Shown one piece after another: positions 1 through 9,102 of a stretch of 64,000 nt of DNA; the stretch's first letter is position 1; every line of letters begins with the position of its first letter. The stretch spans positions 4,629 to 68,628 of the forward strand of contig NZ_JASLGR010000015.1 in the NCBI RefSeq assembly GCF_030150155.1, written 5' to 3'. Below the pieces are notes generated by a model. The model was not told the origin of the DNA. It saw only the letters and a program-made list of their open reading frames with translations, and made no database searches. The stretch is from Nocardioides sp. Lineage in GTDB: Bacteria > Actinomycetota > Actinomycetes > Propionibacteriales > Nocardioidaceae. Position numbers and translations under genes: made by a program.

Positions 1-82
1 GCTCCCGCACCGGGGCGTCCAGGGCCGGGACGGGGACAGCCAGGACCGCATGACCCGCGCCCGCACCCACGCCCGCTGACAC
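1..82 (-). CDS. N-terminal fragment, possibly a 2'-5' RNA ligase-like protein
   Basis: Only the first 27 codons are inside the window. A GTG at 82-80 opens a frame that reads off the left edge and begins 5 bases after the cobF stop, so it would follow cobF in the same operon. The segment HAVLAVPVPALDAPVRE resembles the first strand of actinobacterial 2'-5' RNA ligase/phosphoesterase-type proteins. This is recalled similarity over a very short stretch. A GTG at 87 in another frame is also open, so start and family are both uncertain. Confidence 0.35.
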   Translation of the reverse strand, partial: MSAGVGAGAGHAVLAVPVPALDAPVRE

Positions 83-87
83 GTCAC

Positions 88-837
88 TCACGCCGGCGCT
101 CGCAGCACGAAGAGGTCCATCACCCAGCCGGCATCCTCCGCAGCCGCAGCGCGGGCGGCCTGCACGGAGGGCAGCACCTCGCCGACGGTGCCGGCGACCA
201 GCCGCTCGGAGTCAGCGCCGAGGTTCGCACCCCACCAGATCTGCCAGTCCGGGACCGCAGCAGCGACCGCGTCGAGGTCCGCGGCGGTGCCGAGCATCAC
301 GACCAGGTTGGTCTGCCCGGACTCCACCGCCTCACGCCAGCGCCGCGCGGGGGTGATGTGCACCGGACGCCCGACCGGGTGCAACACGATCCGGTGCCGG
401 GCGGCCAACAGCTGCGGGGCACTGATCCCGGGCAGCACGTCCCACTCCGCACCGGTCCGCTCGGCCAGGGCGGCCACGATCCGGATCACCGAGTCGTAGA
501 GCGACGGGTCACCCCAGACCAGGAACGCCGCGGTGCCTCCGCGCTCGCGCAGCACCGCCTCGTAGGCGTCGATCCGGGCCTGATGCCAGTCCCTGACCGC
601 GCCGGGGTAGTCGCGCGGGTTGTCACGGTCCCGGGCGGGGTCGGGGACGGCGACGACCGGCACGTCGGCGGTCGCGGCCACCTGGCGACGTACGGCCAAC
701 AACGGGTCGGTCCCCGCGGGGCCGGCCTTGTCGGCGGCGATCACGTAGTCGACGCCGGCCAGGGCCTCGACCACCTCGGGGGTGAGGTGGGCCGGGCCCA
801 TGCCGAAGCCGAGCACGCGGATCCGCAAGTCGCTCAA
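88..837 (-). CDS. cobF: Precorrin-6A synthase (deacetylating) CobF
   Basis: A 249-aa S-adenosylmethionine-dependent methyltransferase of the tetrapyrrole methylase fold. In the aerobic cobalamin pathway CobF methylates C-1 of precorrin-5 and releases the acetyl group, giving precorrin-6A. The N-terminus carries the fold's first strand and glycine-rich turn (RVLGFGMGP), followed by VVAVPDPARDRDNP and the WGDPSLYDS motif typical of CobF; length fits the family. The frame is open further upstream into cobN, but the TTG at 837 overlaps the cobN TGA (TTGA), the usual coupled start, and removes a proline/arginine-rich false extension. It is probably co-transcribed with cobN under the riboswitch upstream of cobN. 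Confidence 0.88.
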   Translation of the reverse strand: MSDLRIRVLGFGMGPAHLTPEVVEALAGVDYVIAADKAGPAGTDPLLAVRRQVAATADVPVVAVPDPARDRDNPRDYPGAVRDWHQARIDAYEAVLRERGGTAAFLVWGDPSLYDSVIRIVAALAERTGAEWDVLPGISAPQLLAARHRIVLHPVGRPVHITPARRWREAVESGQTNLVVMLGTAADLDAVAAAVPDWQIWWGANLGADSERLVAGTVGEVLPSVQAARAAAAEDAGWVMDLFVLRAPA

Positions 838-3800
838 GCGCGGTCCTCCAGGTCGCCCTCGACCTCGAGGTAGACCTGCTGCATCGCAGCGATCACCTCG
901 GGGTCGGGCTCGGCCCACAGGCCGCGCTCGCTGGCCTCGTGCAGCCGCTCCACGATGCCGCGCAGCGCCCACGGGTTGGACTGGCGCAGGAACGCCTGGT
1001 TGGTCTCGTCCAGCACATACTCGCGGGCCAGCGAGTCGTACATCCAGTCGTGCACCACCCCGGCGGTGGCGTCGAAGCCGAACAGGTAGTCCACCGTCGC
1101 CGCCAGCTCGAAGGCGCCCTTGTAGCCGTGGCGCTGCATCGCGGCGATCCAGCGCGGGTTGACCACCCGAGCGCGGAAGACCCGAGCGGTCTCCTCGGCC
1201 AGGGTGCGGGTGCGGATCGCGTCGGGCGAGGTCGAGTCGCCGACGTAGGCGCGCGGGTCGGTGCCGGTCAGCGCACGCACGGTGGCGACCATGCCGCCGT
1301 GGTACTGGAAGTAGTCGTCGGAGTCGGCGATGTCGTGCTCGGCCGAGTCGACGTTCTTCGCCGCCACCTTGATCCGGCGGTACGCCGTGCGCATGTCGTC
1401 AGCGGCCGGCGCGCCGTCCAGGTCGCGGCCGTAGGCGAAGCCACCCCAGGCGGTGTAGACCTCGGCCAGGTCCTGGTCGTCGCGCCAGGTGCCCGACTCG
1501 ATCACCTGCAGGATGCCGGCGCCGTAGGAGCCCGGCTTGGAGCCGAAGATCCGGGTGGTGGCGCGGCGCTCGTCGCCGTGGTCGGCCAGGTCGGCCTGGG
1601 CGTGGGCGCGGACGTAGTTGCGATCGTGCGGCTCGTCGAGCTCGGCGACCATCCGGACCGCGTCGTCGAGCATCGCCACGACGTGCGGGAAGGCGTCCCT
1701 GAAGAAGCCGGAGATGCGCACCGTGACGTCGATCCGGGGCCGGTCGAGCTCCTCGAGCGGGGTGACCAGCAGACGGCTCACGCGCCGGGACTGCTCGTCC
1801 CACTCCGGCCGTACGCCGAGCAGCGCGAGCACCTCGGCGACGTCGTCGCCACTGGTCCGCATGGCCGAGGTGCCCCAGACCGAGAGCCCGACCGAGGTCG
1901 GGTACTCGCCGGTCTCGTCGAGGTACTTGGCCACCAGGGAGTCGGCCATCGCCTGGCCTGTCTGCCAGGCCAGCCGGCTCGGCACGGCGCGGGGATCGAC
2001 GGTGTAGAAGTTGCGTCCGGTCGGCAGCACGTTGACCAGACCGCGCAGCGGCGAGCCCGACGGACCGGCCGGGATGTAGCCGCCGGCCAGGGCGTGCAGC
2101 ACCGCGTCGAGCTCGTCGGTGGTGCGGGCCAGCCGGGGGACCACCTGGGTGGCGGCGAAGGTCAGCACCCGGCGGACCTCGGCGTCGGCGTGCAGGTCGT
2201 CGACGGCGGCGGGGGACCAGGCGGCCTTCTCCATCGCCTCGACCAGGGCGCGGGCCTGCGCCTCGATCGCGTCGACCTCGGCACTGAGGGCGCCCTCGCT
2301 CAGGCCCAGGGCGGTACGCAGACCGGGCACGGCGTTGCCGACTCCGCCCCAGACCTGACCGGCGCGCAGGATCGAGAGCACCAGGTTGACCCGGGCCTCG
2401 CCCTCGGGGGCGGCACCGAGGATGTGCAGACCGTCACGGATCTGGGCGTCCTTGATCTCGCACAGCCAGCCGTCGACGTGGAGCAGGAAGTCGTCGAACT
2501 CCTCGTCCTCCGGGCGCTCCTCCAGACCGAGGTCGCGGTGCAGCTCCGCGGCGTGCATCAGCTGCCAGATCTCCCCGCGGATGGCCGGCAGCTTCGCCGG
2601 GTCCATCGTGGAGATCTTGTCGTACTCCTCCAGCAGCGCCTCGAGCCGCGCGATGTCGCCGTACGCCTCGGCGCGGGCCATCGGCGGCACCAGGTGGTCG
2701 ACGATCACGGCGTGGGCGCGGCGCTTGGCCTGGGCGCCCTCGCCTGGGTCGTTGACCAGGAACGGGTAGATCATCGGCAGGTCGCCCAGCGCCGCGTCGG
2801 GGCCACAGGAGGCCGACAGGGCGGCGTTCTTGCCGGGCAGCCACTCCAGGGAGCCGTGCTTGCCGAGGTGGACGACCGCGTCGGCGCCGAAGCCACCGCT
2901 GGACTCCGGGTTGCCCAGCCAGCGGTAGGCGGCCAGGTAGTGGTGCGTGATCGGCAGGTCGGGATCGTGGTAGATCGCGACCGGGTTCTCCCCGAAGCCG
3001 CGCGGCGGCTGGATCATCAGCACGACGTTGCCCGCGCGCAGGGTGGCGATGACGACGTCGCCGTCGTCGTTGACGAACAGGGAGCCGGGCGCCTCGCCCC
3101 ACGCCTGCGTCATCGCCTCACGCAGGTCGGCGGGCAGGTGGGCGGTCCAGGCGGCGTACTGCTCGGGGGTGATCCGCACGTGGGCGTCGGTGAGCTGGGC
3201 CGAGGTCAGCCACTCCTCGTCCTGGCCACCGGCGGCGATCAGGGCGTGGATCAGGGCGTCACCGGCAGCGGTGTCGGTGGGGTCGTCGGCCAGGTCGAGC
3301 AGGGCGGTGACCTCGTTGCTCCCACCCAGGTCGTAGCCCTCGTCGCGCAGCCGGCGCAGCATCCGGATCGCGGAGACCGGGGTGTCCAGGCCGACCGCGT
3401 TGCCGATCCGGGCGTGCTTGGTGGGGTACGCCGAGAGCACCAGCGCGACCCGCTTCTCGGCGTTGGGCAGGCGCCGCAGCCGGGCGTGGTGGACGGCCAG
3501 ACGGGCGACCCGACGGGCACGCTCGGGGTCGGCGACGTAGTGCGGAAGCCCCTGGTCGTCGACCTCCTTGAACGAGAACGGCGCCGTGGAGATCCGGCCG
3601 TCGAACTCCGGGATCGCGATCTGGCTGGCGTAGTCCAGCGGGCTGACGCCGTCGTCGGAGGCCTCCCACTCGGCCCGGGAGTTGGTCAGGCACAGGCCCT
3701 GGAGGACGGGCAGGTCGAGGGCGGCCATCCGCTCCACGTCCCAGGCCTCGTCGTCGCCACCGGCACTGGCGGTCGCGGGCACGGAGCCACCGGCGGCCAG

Positions 3801-4445
3801 GACCGTGACGATCAGGGTGTCCAGTGTGCCGAGAGCGGCGTACAGGTCGTCGGGCGCCGAGCGCAGCGATCCGGCGAAGATCGGGAGGCCGACAGCGGCC
3901 CCGGTGGCGTCGATCTGGTCGGCCAGGGCGTGGGCGAACGCGTTGTTCCCCGACGCCTCGTGCGCGCGGTAGTAGAGGATGCCGATCTTCGGCAGGTCCG
4001 CTGCGGCGGGGGCCGCGGGGCGCTCGGCGAAGCCCCACGCCGGGATCGCCGTCGGCGGCTCGAAGCCCTCCCCGGTCAGCAGCACGGTGTCGGAGAGGAA
4101 CGCATGCGCTTGGGCGAGGTTGGTCGGGCCGCCCTCGGCCAGGTAGCGGTGGGTCTCGGCCGCGACGCCCATCGGCACCGTGGACAGCTCCATCAGCTCG
4201 GCGCTGGGCTGCAGCTCGCCACCGAGGATGACCAGCGGCACCCCTGCCTCGCGCACCGCGTCCAGCCCGGGCCACAGGTCGTGCGGCGACCCGAGCAGGC
4301 GTACGACGACCAGATCGGCATCAGCGACCAGCGCGGTCAGCTCAGCGTCGTCGGTCCGGGTCGGGTTGGCCCAGTGCCAGTCCGCCCCGCTCGATCGGGC
4401 CGAGAGCAGGTCGGTGTCGGACGTGGACAGCAGCGCGAAGCGCAT
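834..4445 (-). CDS. cobN: Aerobic cobaltochelatase subunit CobN
   Basis: At 1203 aa this is the large subunit of the ATP-dependent cobalt chelatase, which with CobS and CobT inserts Co2+ into hydrogenobyrinate a,c-diamide. Family landmarks include the N-terminal MRFALLSTSDTDLL, the mid-protein block VVHLGKHGSLEWLPGKN, and the C-terminal LRDDQDLAEVYTAWGGFAYG region, shared with magnesium-chelatase BchH/ChlH subunits. The ATG at 4445 follows a strong ribosome site (GAGGAGG). Transcription enters through a cobalamin riboswitch about 30-165 bases upstream, so expression should fall when B12 is plentiful. cobS and cobT are not in this window. Confidence 0.95.
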   Translation of the reverse strand: MRFALLSTSDTDLLSARSSGADWHWANPTRTDDAELTALVADADLVVVRLLGSPHDLWPGLDAVREAGVPLVILGGELQPSAELMELSTVPMGVAAETHRYLAEGGPTNLAQAHAFLSDTVLLTGEGFEPPTAIPAWGFAERPAAPAAADLPKIGILYYRAHEASGNNAFAHALADQIDATGAAVGLPIFAGSLRSAPDDLYAALGTLDTLIVTVLAAGGSVPATASAGGDDEAWDVERMAALDLPVLQGLCLTNSRAEWEASDDGVSPLDYASQIAIPEFDGRISTAPFSFKEVDDQGLPHYVADPERARRVARLAVHHARLRRLPNAEKRVALVLSAYPTKHARIGNAVGLDTPVSAIRMLRRLRDEGYDLGGSNEVTALLDLADDPTDTAAGDALIHALIAAGGQDEEWLTSAQLTDAHVRITPEQYAAWTAHLPADLREAMTQAWGEAPGSLFVNDDGDVVIATLRAGNVVLMIQPPRGFGENPVAIYHDPDLPITHHYLAAYRWLGNPESSGGFGADAVVHLGKHGSLEWLPGKNAALSASCGPDAALGDLPMIYPFLVNDPGEGAQAKRRAHAVIVDHLVPPMARAEAYGDIARLEALLEEYDKISTMDPAKLPAIRGEIWQLMHAAELHRDLGLEERPEDEEFDDFLLHVDGWLCEIKDAQIRDGLHILGAAPEGEARVNLVLSILRAGQVWGGVGNAVPGLRTALGLSEGALSAEVDAIEAQARALVEAMEKAAWSPAAVDDLHADAEVRRVLTFAATQVVPRLARTTDELDAVLHALAGGYIPAGPSGSPLRGLVNVLPTGRNFYTVDPRAVPSRLAWQTGQAMADSLVAKYLDETGEYPTSVGLSVWGTSAMRTSGDDVAEVLALLGVRPEWDEQSRRVSRLLVTPLEELDRPRIDVTVRISGFFRDAFPHVVAMLDDAVRMVAELDEPHDRNYVRAHAQADLADHGDERRATTRIFGSKPGSYGAGILQVIESGTWRDDQDLAEVYTAWGGFAYGRDLDGAPAADDMRTAYRRIKVAAKNVDSAEHDIADSDDYFQYHGGMVATVRALTGTDPRAYVGDSTSPDAIRTRTLAEETARVFRARVVNPRWIAAMQRHGYKGAFELAATVDYLFGFDATAGVVHDWMYDSLAREYVLDETNQAFLRQSNPWALRGIVERLHEASERGLWAEPDPEVIAAMQQVYLEVEGDLEDRA

Positions 4446-4464
4446 GGTTCCTCCTCGGGGTTCT

Positions 4465-4610
4465 CGCCCCGTGCGTGGTCGGATGCGCCCGCGTCCAGTG
4501 TCTGGCTGCTCCCTCGACGGTGGTCGCTGGAGTCACAGTGGCGGAACCGCCCCGGAGTCACACCGGGTTCCTGAGCCACGAGCAGGGCCCAGCCTACGGG
4601 AGCGGTCCCG
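4465..4610 (-). promoter_or_regulatory. Cobalamin (AdoCbl) riboswitch upstream of cobN
   Basis: Read on the minus strand, the leader shows the conserved core in order: GGAACCCGGTG, then TGACTCCGGGGCGGTTCCGC, then CACTGTGA, and downstream the B12-box AGCCAGACACTGG (about 4495-4508). A small GGGG/CCCC hairpin then sits directly before the GAGGAGG ribosome site of cobN, which suggests control of translation. The outer P1 boundaries are estimated by eye. An Rfam RF00174 search would settle them. Confidence 0.9.
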
Positions 4611-4638
4611 TGGTCGGCGTACGGGGAGTGACCGGCGT

Positions 4639-4687
4639 GATCGATGTAGCGCCACCGTCACCAGGTGACGGTGGCGCTACATCGATC
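4639..4687. terminator. Long perfect inverted repeat between kstD operon and cobN leader
   Basis: Two 24-nt arms (4639-4662 and 4664-4687) are perfect reverse complements separated by one base. The repeat lies 16 bases past the stop of the leftward FAD dehydrogenase gene and upstream of the cobN riboswitch. No T-tract follows, as is common for actinobacterial terminators. It most likely ends the kstD transcript before the cobN control region, though a protein-binding role is possible. Confidence 0.65.
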
Positions 4688-4702
4688 GGCTCGCAGAGGG
4701 GG

Positions 4703-6184
4703 TCAGGGGCGGCCGGCGGCGTGCCGCCCGGCTCGGCGCCCGAAGTAGGAGCCGTCACCGAGCTGGAGCCCCGAGGCGTAGCCCTTCGCGTCCTGGGCGA
4801 GGTTGGCACCGCACGCCCCGCCCGCATAGAGCCCGGCGATCACGGAGCCGTCGGCGCGGCGGACCTCGCCGTCCACGGTGCACGACAGACCCCCCATCGT
4901 GAACCCGGCGTACAGCGCCTTGCCGAGCGACAGGTCGAAGGCGCCCCACGGACCGGTGTCCTGGGCCTCGAGCCACTGCTCGCCCTTGTGGAACTCCGGG
5001 TCCTCTCCGTTCGAGGCGTGCTTGTTGTACGACGCCAGCGTCTCGGCCAGGGTGTCGGCGGGGACACCCAGGCCCGCAGCCATCTCCTCGACCGTCTCCC
5101 AGCCGTCAATGAACGGACACAGCGGCATCGAGGGGTGCTCGATGTGCTCGGAGTCGACGATCAGGTAGGCACGCGACTCGGGCTGCTCCAGCACGAACGC
5201 CGAGGTCCGGGAGTGGTAGGAGTCCTCGGCCACGAAGCGGCGGCCGTCGCGGTTGACGATGATGCCGGTCAGCAGCACCGAGGGCGGATAGAACGGCGCC
5301 GTCTGGAATGGCTGGTCCATGAACTTCAGGTCACCGCCGGCCGAGGCCCCGAGCCGGAGCCCGAGCCCGTCGTCGTACGTCGACGCCAGCGGGAACAGCT
5401 TGCCCGAGCCCAGCGTGGGGACGTTCTCAGCGACCATCTGATCGTTGCCAACGAAGCCGCCCGCGGTCAGGATCACCGCCTTGGCCCTGATGAAGCCGCG
5501 CTCCTCGAAGCGCCGCCAGGCGACCCCGACGACCTGCTGGTCGGCGCCCTCACCGGCCACGACGAGCTGGGTCGCCCCGGTCTCGTAGCGCACCTCGGCG
5601 GTGGTCTCGGCCAGCCGCTCGGCCAGGGCATCGAGGACGATCTTGGCCCCGCCGGTGTCGCCGGGCACGGGCACCTTGTGCCCGCGCGGCGCGGGGACGG
5701 CCTGGTCGCGGAAGGGCCAGACCTTCTCGTTGCCGGTGTACATCAGCCCTTCGGTGCCGGGCTGGATCACCGCCTTGCCGGGGAAGTAGGAGCGCTCGAA
5801 GGCGAAGCCGAGCGCCTCCAGCCAGTCGAAGTGCTCGACGGAGTCGGCGCAGTAGGCGTGGATCTTGTCGGCCTCGGGCTCCCGACTGACGGCGGTGAGG
5901 TACTTCTCCATCTCCGCAGCCGAGTCCTCGATGCCGGTCGCGGTCTGCACCGCGGTGCCGCCCCCGAGATAGAAGTGCCCACCGGCCATCGCACTGGTGC
6001 CGCCGTACGTCGCCGCCCGCTCGATCAGCAGCACCCGGGCTCCGGCACGCGCGGCCTCCAGGGCCGCGCACCCGCCGGCGATGCCGAAGCCGACCACGAC
6101 CACGTCGACCTCGTCGCTCCACCCCGGCCCACCGGACGCCGTCACCGTGGCGACGTCGACCAGGCCCGGCAGCTCGGTGCTCAT
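4703..6184 (-). CDS. FAD-dependent ketosteroid dehydrogenase-like flavoprotein
   Basis: A 493-aa protein of the fumarate reductase/KstD flavoprotein superfamily. The N-terminus has the FAD-binding VVVVGFGIAGGCAALEA and the ERAATYGGTSAMAGG block; the C-terminus has GLYAGGACGANLAQ. It lacks the YAGPGATIGP tail that holds KstD catalytic residues. In length and in the GGHFYLGGGT segment it is closer to the 3-oxosteroid 4(5-alpha)-dehydrogenase group (about 490 aa) than to true KstD. Its ATG overlaps the kstD stop (ATGA), so both are made from one transcript. Substrate is inferred from context and not established. Confidence 0.75.
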   Translation of the reverse strand: MSTELPGLVDVATVTASGGPGWSDEVDVVVVGFGIAGGCAALEAARAGARVLLIERAATYGGTSAMAGGHFYLGGGTAVQTATGIEDSAAEMEKYLTAVSREPEADKIHAYCADSVEHFDWLEALGFAFERSYFPGKAVIQPGTEGLMYTGNEKVWPFRDQAVPAPRGHKVPVPGDTGGAKIVLDALAERLAETTAEVRYETGATQLVVAGEGADQQVVGVAWRRFEERGFIRAKAVILTAGGFVGNDQMVAENVPTLGSGKLFPLASTYDDGLGLRLGASAGGDLKFMDQPFQTAPFYPPSVLLTGIIVNRDGRRFVAEDSYHSRTSAFVLEQPESRAYLIVDSEHIEHPSMPLCPFIDGWETVEEMAAGLGVPADTLAETLASYNKHASNGEDPEFHKGEQWLEAQDTGPWGAFDLSLGKALYAGFTMGGLSCTVDGEVRRADGSVIAGLYAGGACGANLAQDAKGYASGLQLGDGSYFGRRAGRHAAGRP

Positions 6185-7854
6185 GCGCGGGTGCCGCTCT
6201 GGGCGGCGATGTCCTCGGCCGCCAGGTAGCCGAACACCATCGCGGGCCCGATGGTCGCGCCGGGACCGGCGTACGTGCGACCCATCACGGCCGAGGACAC
6301 GTTGCCGGCGGCGTAGAGGCCCTCGATCATGGAGCCGTCGGCGCGCAGCACGCGGGCGTGCTCGTCGGTGACCAGGCCGCCCTTGGTGCCCAGGTCGCCG
6401 GGGAAGATCTTGACCGCGTAGTAGGGCGCCTTGGCGAGCGGGGCGAGCGTCGAGTTCGGCTTCACCGTCGGGTCGCCGTAGTACCGGTCGTAGCCGGAGT
6501 CGCCGCGGTGGAAGTCCTGGTCGTCGCCGGTGGTGGCGAAGCCGTTGAACCGCTCCACGGTCGCGGCGAGGTTGGCGGCCGGCACGCCGATCTGCTCGGC
6601 GAGCCCGGCGATGGTGTCGGACTTCACCACGAAGCCCTCCTTGAACCAGCGGCCCGGGATCGGCTGCTGGCCTGAGATGCCGGCGAAGATGTAGCGGCTG
6701 CGGTAGGTCTGGTCGAAGACCATCCAGCTCGGCACGTGCTCGACGCCGGTGGCCTGGCCCTTCTGGATCTCGTGCACCGCCTCGACGTAGGGGAGTGCCT
6801 CGTTCATGAAGCGTCGGCCCTCGGCGTTGACGATGAAGGAGCCGGGCAGGTTCCGCTCTGAGAGCAGGAACCAGGAACGGCCCGGCAGCATGATGGTGGG
6901 GCCCCACCAGGCCTCGTCGAGCAGGTCGGTGTCGGCTCCGGCGGCGATCCCGGCGAGCAGCCCGCCGCCGGTGTTCGACGGGGCGCCGGTGCTCCAGGCG
7001 ACGTTCTGCGGGGAGGGCTGCCACTTGTCGCGCAGCTCCTGGTTGTGCTCGAAGCCGCCGCTGCCCAGGATCACGCCGCGGCGGGCGCGGAGCTCGGCGG
7101 GACCGTCGGGGGTGGAGACCCGGACCCCGACGACGCGCTCGTTCTCCACGATCAGCTCGGTCAGCTCGTGGCTGTAGAGCACCGGCACGCCGGCGTCGAG
7201 CAGGCCCTTGCGCAGTCCGATCGCCAGGGCGGCACCCATCCCGTAAAGCTTGCGTCCCAGCAGCGTCGAGATCATCTTGCGCAGGCCGACACGGATCATC
7301 GTCAGCGGACCCTTGAGGGTGCGGAAGCCGGTGGCCATCTTGCGGAAGTCGGCCTGGGTCACGACCATGTTCGCCGGCGCCTTGGCGTACGGCGGGTGCA
7401 GGTGGGTGAGCTCGGCGCCGATGATCCGGGCGTCCATCGGGGTGGGCTCGACCGAGCGGCCCTTGAGCCGGCCACCGGCCGCCTCGGGGTGGTAGTCGGC
7501 GTAGTCGGGCACCCACTGCAGCCGGACGGCGGAGTGGGCGTGGACGAAGTCGATCATCTCCGCGCCGCGGTCGATGTAGGTGTCACGGCGCACCGCCGGC
7601 ACCACGTCGCCGACGATCGAGGTCAGGTAGAGCTTCGCCGCCTCGGTGTCGCCGGGGTCGACCTGGCCAGCGGCGGTCAGGGCGTAGTTGCCCGGCACCC
7701 AGACCCCGCCCCCGGATCGGGAGGTGGAGCCGCCGAAATACTGGCTCTTCTCGATCACCACCGTGTCGAGTCCGTGGCGGGCTTTCGCCGCGAGGGCGGC
7801 CGTCATGCCGGCACCGCCGGCACCGACGACGATGACGTCGTACTCACGCTGCAT
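6181..7854 (-). CDS. kstD: 3-ketosteroid-delta1-dehydrogenase KstD
   Basis: A 557-aa FAD enzyme that introduces the 1,2 double bond into ring A of 3-ketosteroids such as androstenedione, a step needed with KshAB for ring B opening. Visible are the N-terminal dinucleotide motif (VVGAGGAGMTAALAA, residues about 8-22), the SQYFGGSTSRSGGG block, and the C-terminal TYAGPGATIGPAM, where Tyr528 and Gly532 have the same spacing as catalytic Tyr487/Gly491 of Rhodococcus erythropolis KstD1. A KstR-type box lies 13 bases before the ATG. It is divergent from hsaA, which also has its own box. Confidence 0.93.
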   Translation of the reverse strand: MQREYDVIVVGAGGAGMTAALAAKARHGLDTVVIEKSQYFGGSTSRSGGGVWVPGNYALTAAGQVDPGDTEAAKLYLTSIVGDVVPAVRRDTYIDRGAEMIDFVHAHSAVRLQWVPDYADYHPEAAGGRLKGRSVEPTPMDARIIGAELTHLHPPYAKAPANMVVTQADFRKMATGFRTLKGPLTMIRVGLRKMISTLLGRKLYGMGAALAIGLRKGLLDAGVPVLYSHELTELIVENERVVGVRVSTPDGPAELRARRGVILGSGGFEHNQELRDKWQPSPQNVAWSTGAPSNTGGGLLAGIAAGADTDLLDEAWWGPTIMLPGRSWFLLSERNLPGSFIVNAEGRRFMNEALPYVEAVHEIQKGQATGVEHVPSWMVFDQTYRSRYIFAGISGQQPIPGRWFKEGFVVKSDTIAGLAEQIGVPAANLAATVERFNGFATTGDDQDFHRGDSGYDRYYGDPTVKPNSTLAPLAKAPYYAVKIFPGDLGTKGGLVTDEHARVLRADGSMIEGLYAAGNVSSAVMGRTYAGPGATIGPAMVFGYLAAEDIAAQSGTRA

Positions 7855-7867
7855 GCCTCAATGAAAC

Positions 7868-7881
7868 TAGAACAGGTTCTA
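7868..7881. promoter_or_regulatory. KstR-type operator, kstD promoter
   Basis: TAGAACAGGTTCTA matches TnnAACnnGTTnnA completely. On the minus strand it runs into TAGTTT, a likely -10 hexamer, 9 bases before the kstD ATG, giving an almost leaderless transcript. Confidence 0.85.
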
Positions 7882-7905
7882 TTTCACAACCTCTTCCCTG
7901 AAAAC

Positions 7906-7919
7906 GAGAACGTGTTCTA
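7906..7919. promoter_or_regulatory. KstR-type operator and -10, hsaA promoter
   Basis: GAGAACGTGTTCTA matches the KstR consensus except for the first T. Its final TA starts TAGTCT (7918-7923), followed by 6 bases and the hsaA ATG at 7930. No ribosome site is visible, so hsaA is probably leaderless. Confidence 0.82.
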
Positions 7920-7929
7920 GTCTGTTGTC

Positions 7930-9102
7930 ATGACTGACTCACTGACGGTGCTCGACGGCGTGCGTGACCTGCTCCCCACCTTCCGGGAGCGGGCCGACGA
8001 AACCGAGCGGCTGCGGGCGGTGCCCGACGCCTCGGTGAAGGAGCTGGAGGAGACCGGCTTCTTCCGCCTGCTCCAGCCGAAGCGGTTCGACGGGTTCGAG
8101 GCCGACCCGGTGGACTTCTACACCGCGGTGCGCTCGATCGCGAGCGCCTGCGGCTCGACCGGCTGGATCTCCAGCGTCCTGGGCGTGCACCCGTGGCAGA
8201 TCGCGCTCTTCGCCGACGAGGCCCAGCAGGCGGTGTGGGGCTCGGACACGTCGGTGCGGGCGTCGTCGTCGTACGCCCCGACCGGGAAGGCGGTGCTGAC
8301 CGACGGTGGCTTCACGCTCTCGGGTCGGTGGAGCTTCTCCTCGGGCTGTGCGCACGCGCAGTGGGTGCTGCTCGGTGGGCTGGTCTGGAACGCCGAAGGT
8401 CAGGTCGTCGACTTCCGCACGTTCCTGATTCCGCGTGACTCCTACGAGATCGTCGACGTCTGGAACGTCGTCGGACTGGCCGGCACCGGCTCCAACGACA
8501 TCGTCGTGTCCGAGACGTTCGTGCCCGAGGCGTTCACCCTCTCGATGAGCGACACCGGACGCTGCTTCGGCCCCGGCCAAGAGCAGAACCCCGGCGACCT
8601 CTACAAGCTGCCGTTCCACTCGCTGTTCACCTCCACCATCACCACCCCGATCATCGGGATGGCGACCGGCGCGTACGCCGAGCACGTGGAGATGCAGAAC
8701 AAGCGCGTGCGTGCCTCCTACATCGGCGAGAAGGCGTCCCTCGACCCGTTCGCCGCGGTCCGGATCGCCCGGGCCTCCAGCGACATCGACGCCTCCTGGG
8801 CGCTGCTGATCAACAACATCCGCGAGGAGCAGGCCCACGTCGCGCGCGGGGAGAAGATCCCGCTCTCGCTGCGGCTGCGGGTCCGGCGCGACCAGGTGCT
8901 CGGCACCCAGCGCTCGATCGACGCCATCGACGCCCTCTTCGAGGCCTCGGGCGGCCGGGCGCTGGCCACCGGCACCTACCTGCAGCGGGCCTGGCGTGAC
9001 GCCCACGCCGGCCGGGTGCACGCCGCCAACGACCCCGAGCGCGCGCTGCAGATGTTCGGCGCCAGCGAGTTCGGCCACAAGGTCGACCCCGGGATGTACT
9101 GA
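7930..9102 (+). CDS. hsaA: 3-HSA hydroxylase oxygenase subunit HsaA
   Basis: A 390-aa flavin-dependent monooxygenase of the acyl-CoA dehydrogenase fold. It 4-hydroxylates 3-HSA (3-hydroxy-9,10-secoandrosta-1,3,5(10)-triene-9,17-dione) to the catechol 4,9-DHSA using reduced flavin from HsaB. Motifs include SACGSTGWISSVLGVH, FSSGCAHAQWVLLG and the SIDAIDALFEASGGRAL block near the C-terminus. It is first in hsaA-hsaD-hsaC-hsaB, the same order as M. tuberculosis Rv3570c-Rv3567c. The start has no Shine-Dalgarno and lies 10 bases after a KstR box; its TGA overlaps the hsaD ATG (TGATG). Confidence 0.95.
   Translation: MTDSLTVLDGVRDLLPTFRERADETERLRAVPDASVKELEETGFFRLLQPKRFDGFEADPVDFYTAVRSIASACGSTGWISSVLGVHPWQIALFADEAQQAVWGSDTSVRASSSYAPTGKAVLTDGGFTLSGRWSFSSGCAHAQWVLLGGLVWNAEGQVVDFRTFLIPRDSYEIVDVWNVVGLAGTGSNDIVVSETFVPEAFTLSMSDTGRCFGPGQEQNPGDLYKLPFHSLFTSTITTPIIGMATGAYAEHVEMQNKRVRASYIGEKASLDPFAAVRIARASSDIDASWALLINNIREEQAHVARGEKIPLSLRLRVRRDQVLGTQRSIDAIDALFEASGGRALATGTYLQRAWRDAHAGRVHAANDPERALQMFGASEFGHKVDPGMY

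Noticed and set aside
939..4574. 1211-codon plus-strand open frame opposite cobN
   Set aside because: It is the antisense shadow of cobN in GC-rich DNA: low-complexity Gly/Val/Arg/Gln protein, no family motif, no ribosome site.
4703..7516. Apparent 937-aa fusion of a basic N-terminus with the FAD dehydrogenase
   Set aside because: The first about 440 residues are kstD read out of frame. The real start is the ATG at 6184 overlapping the kstD stop.
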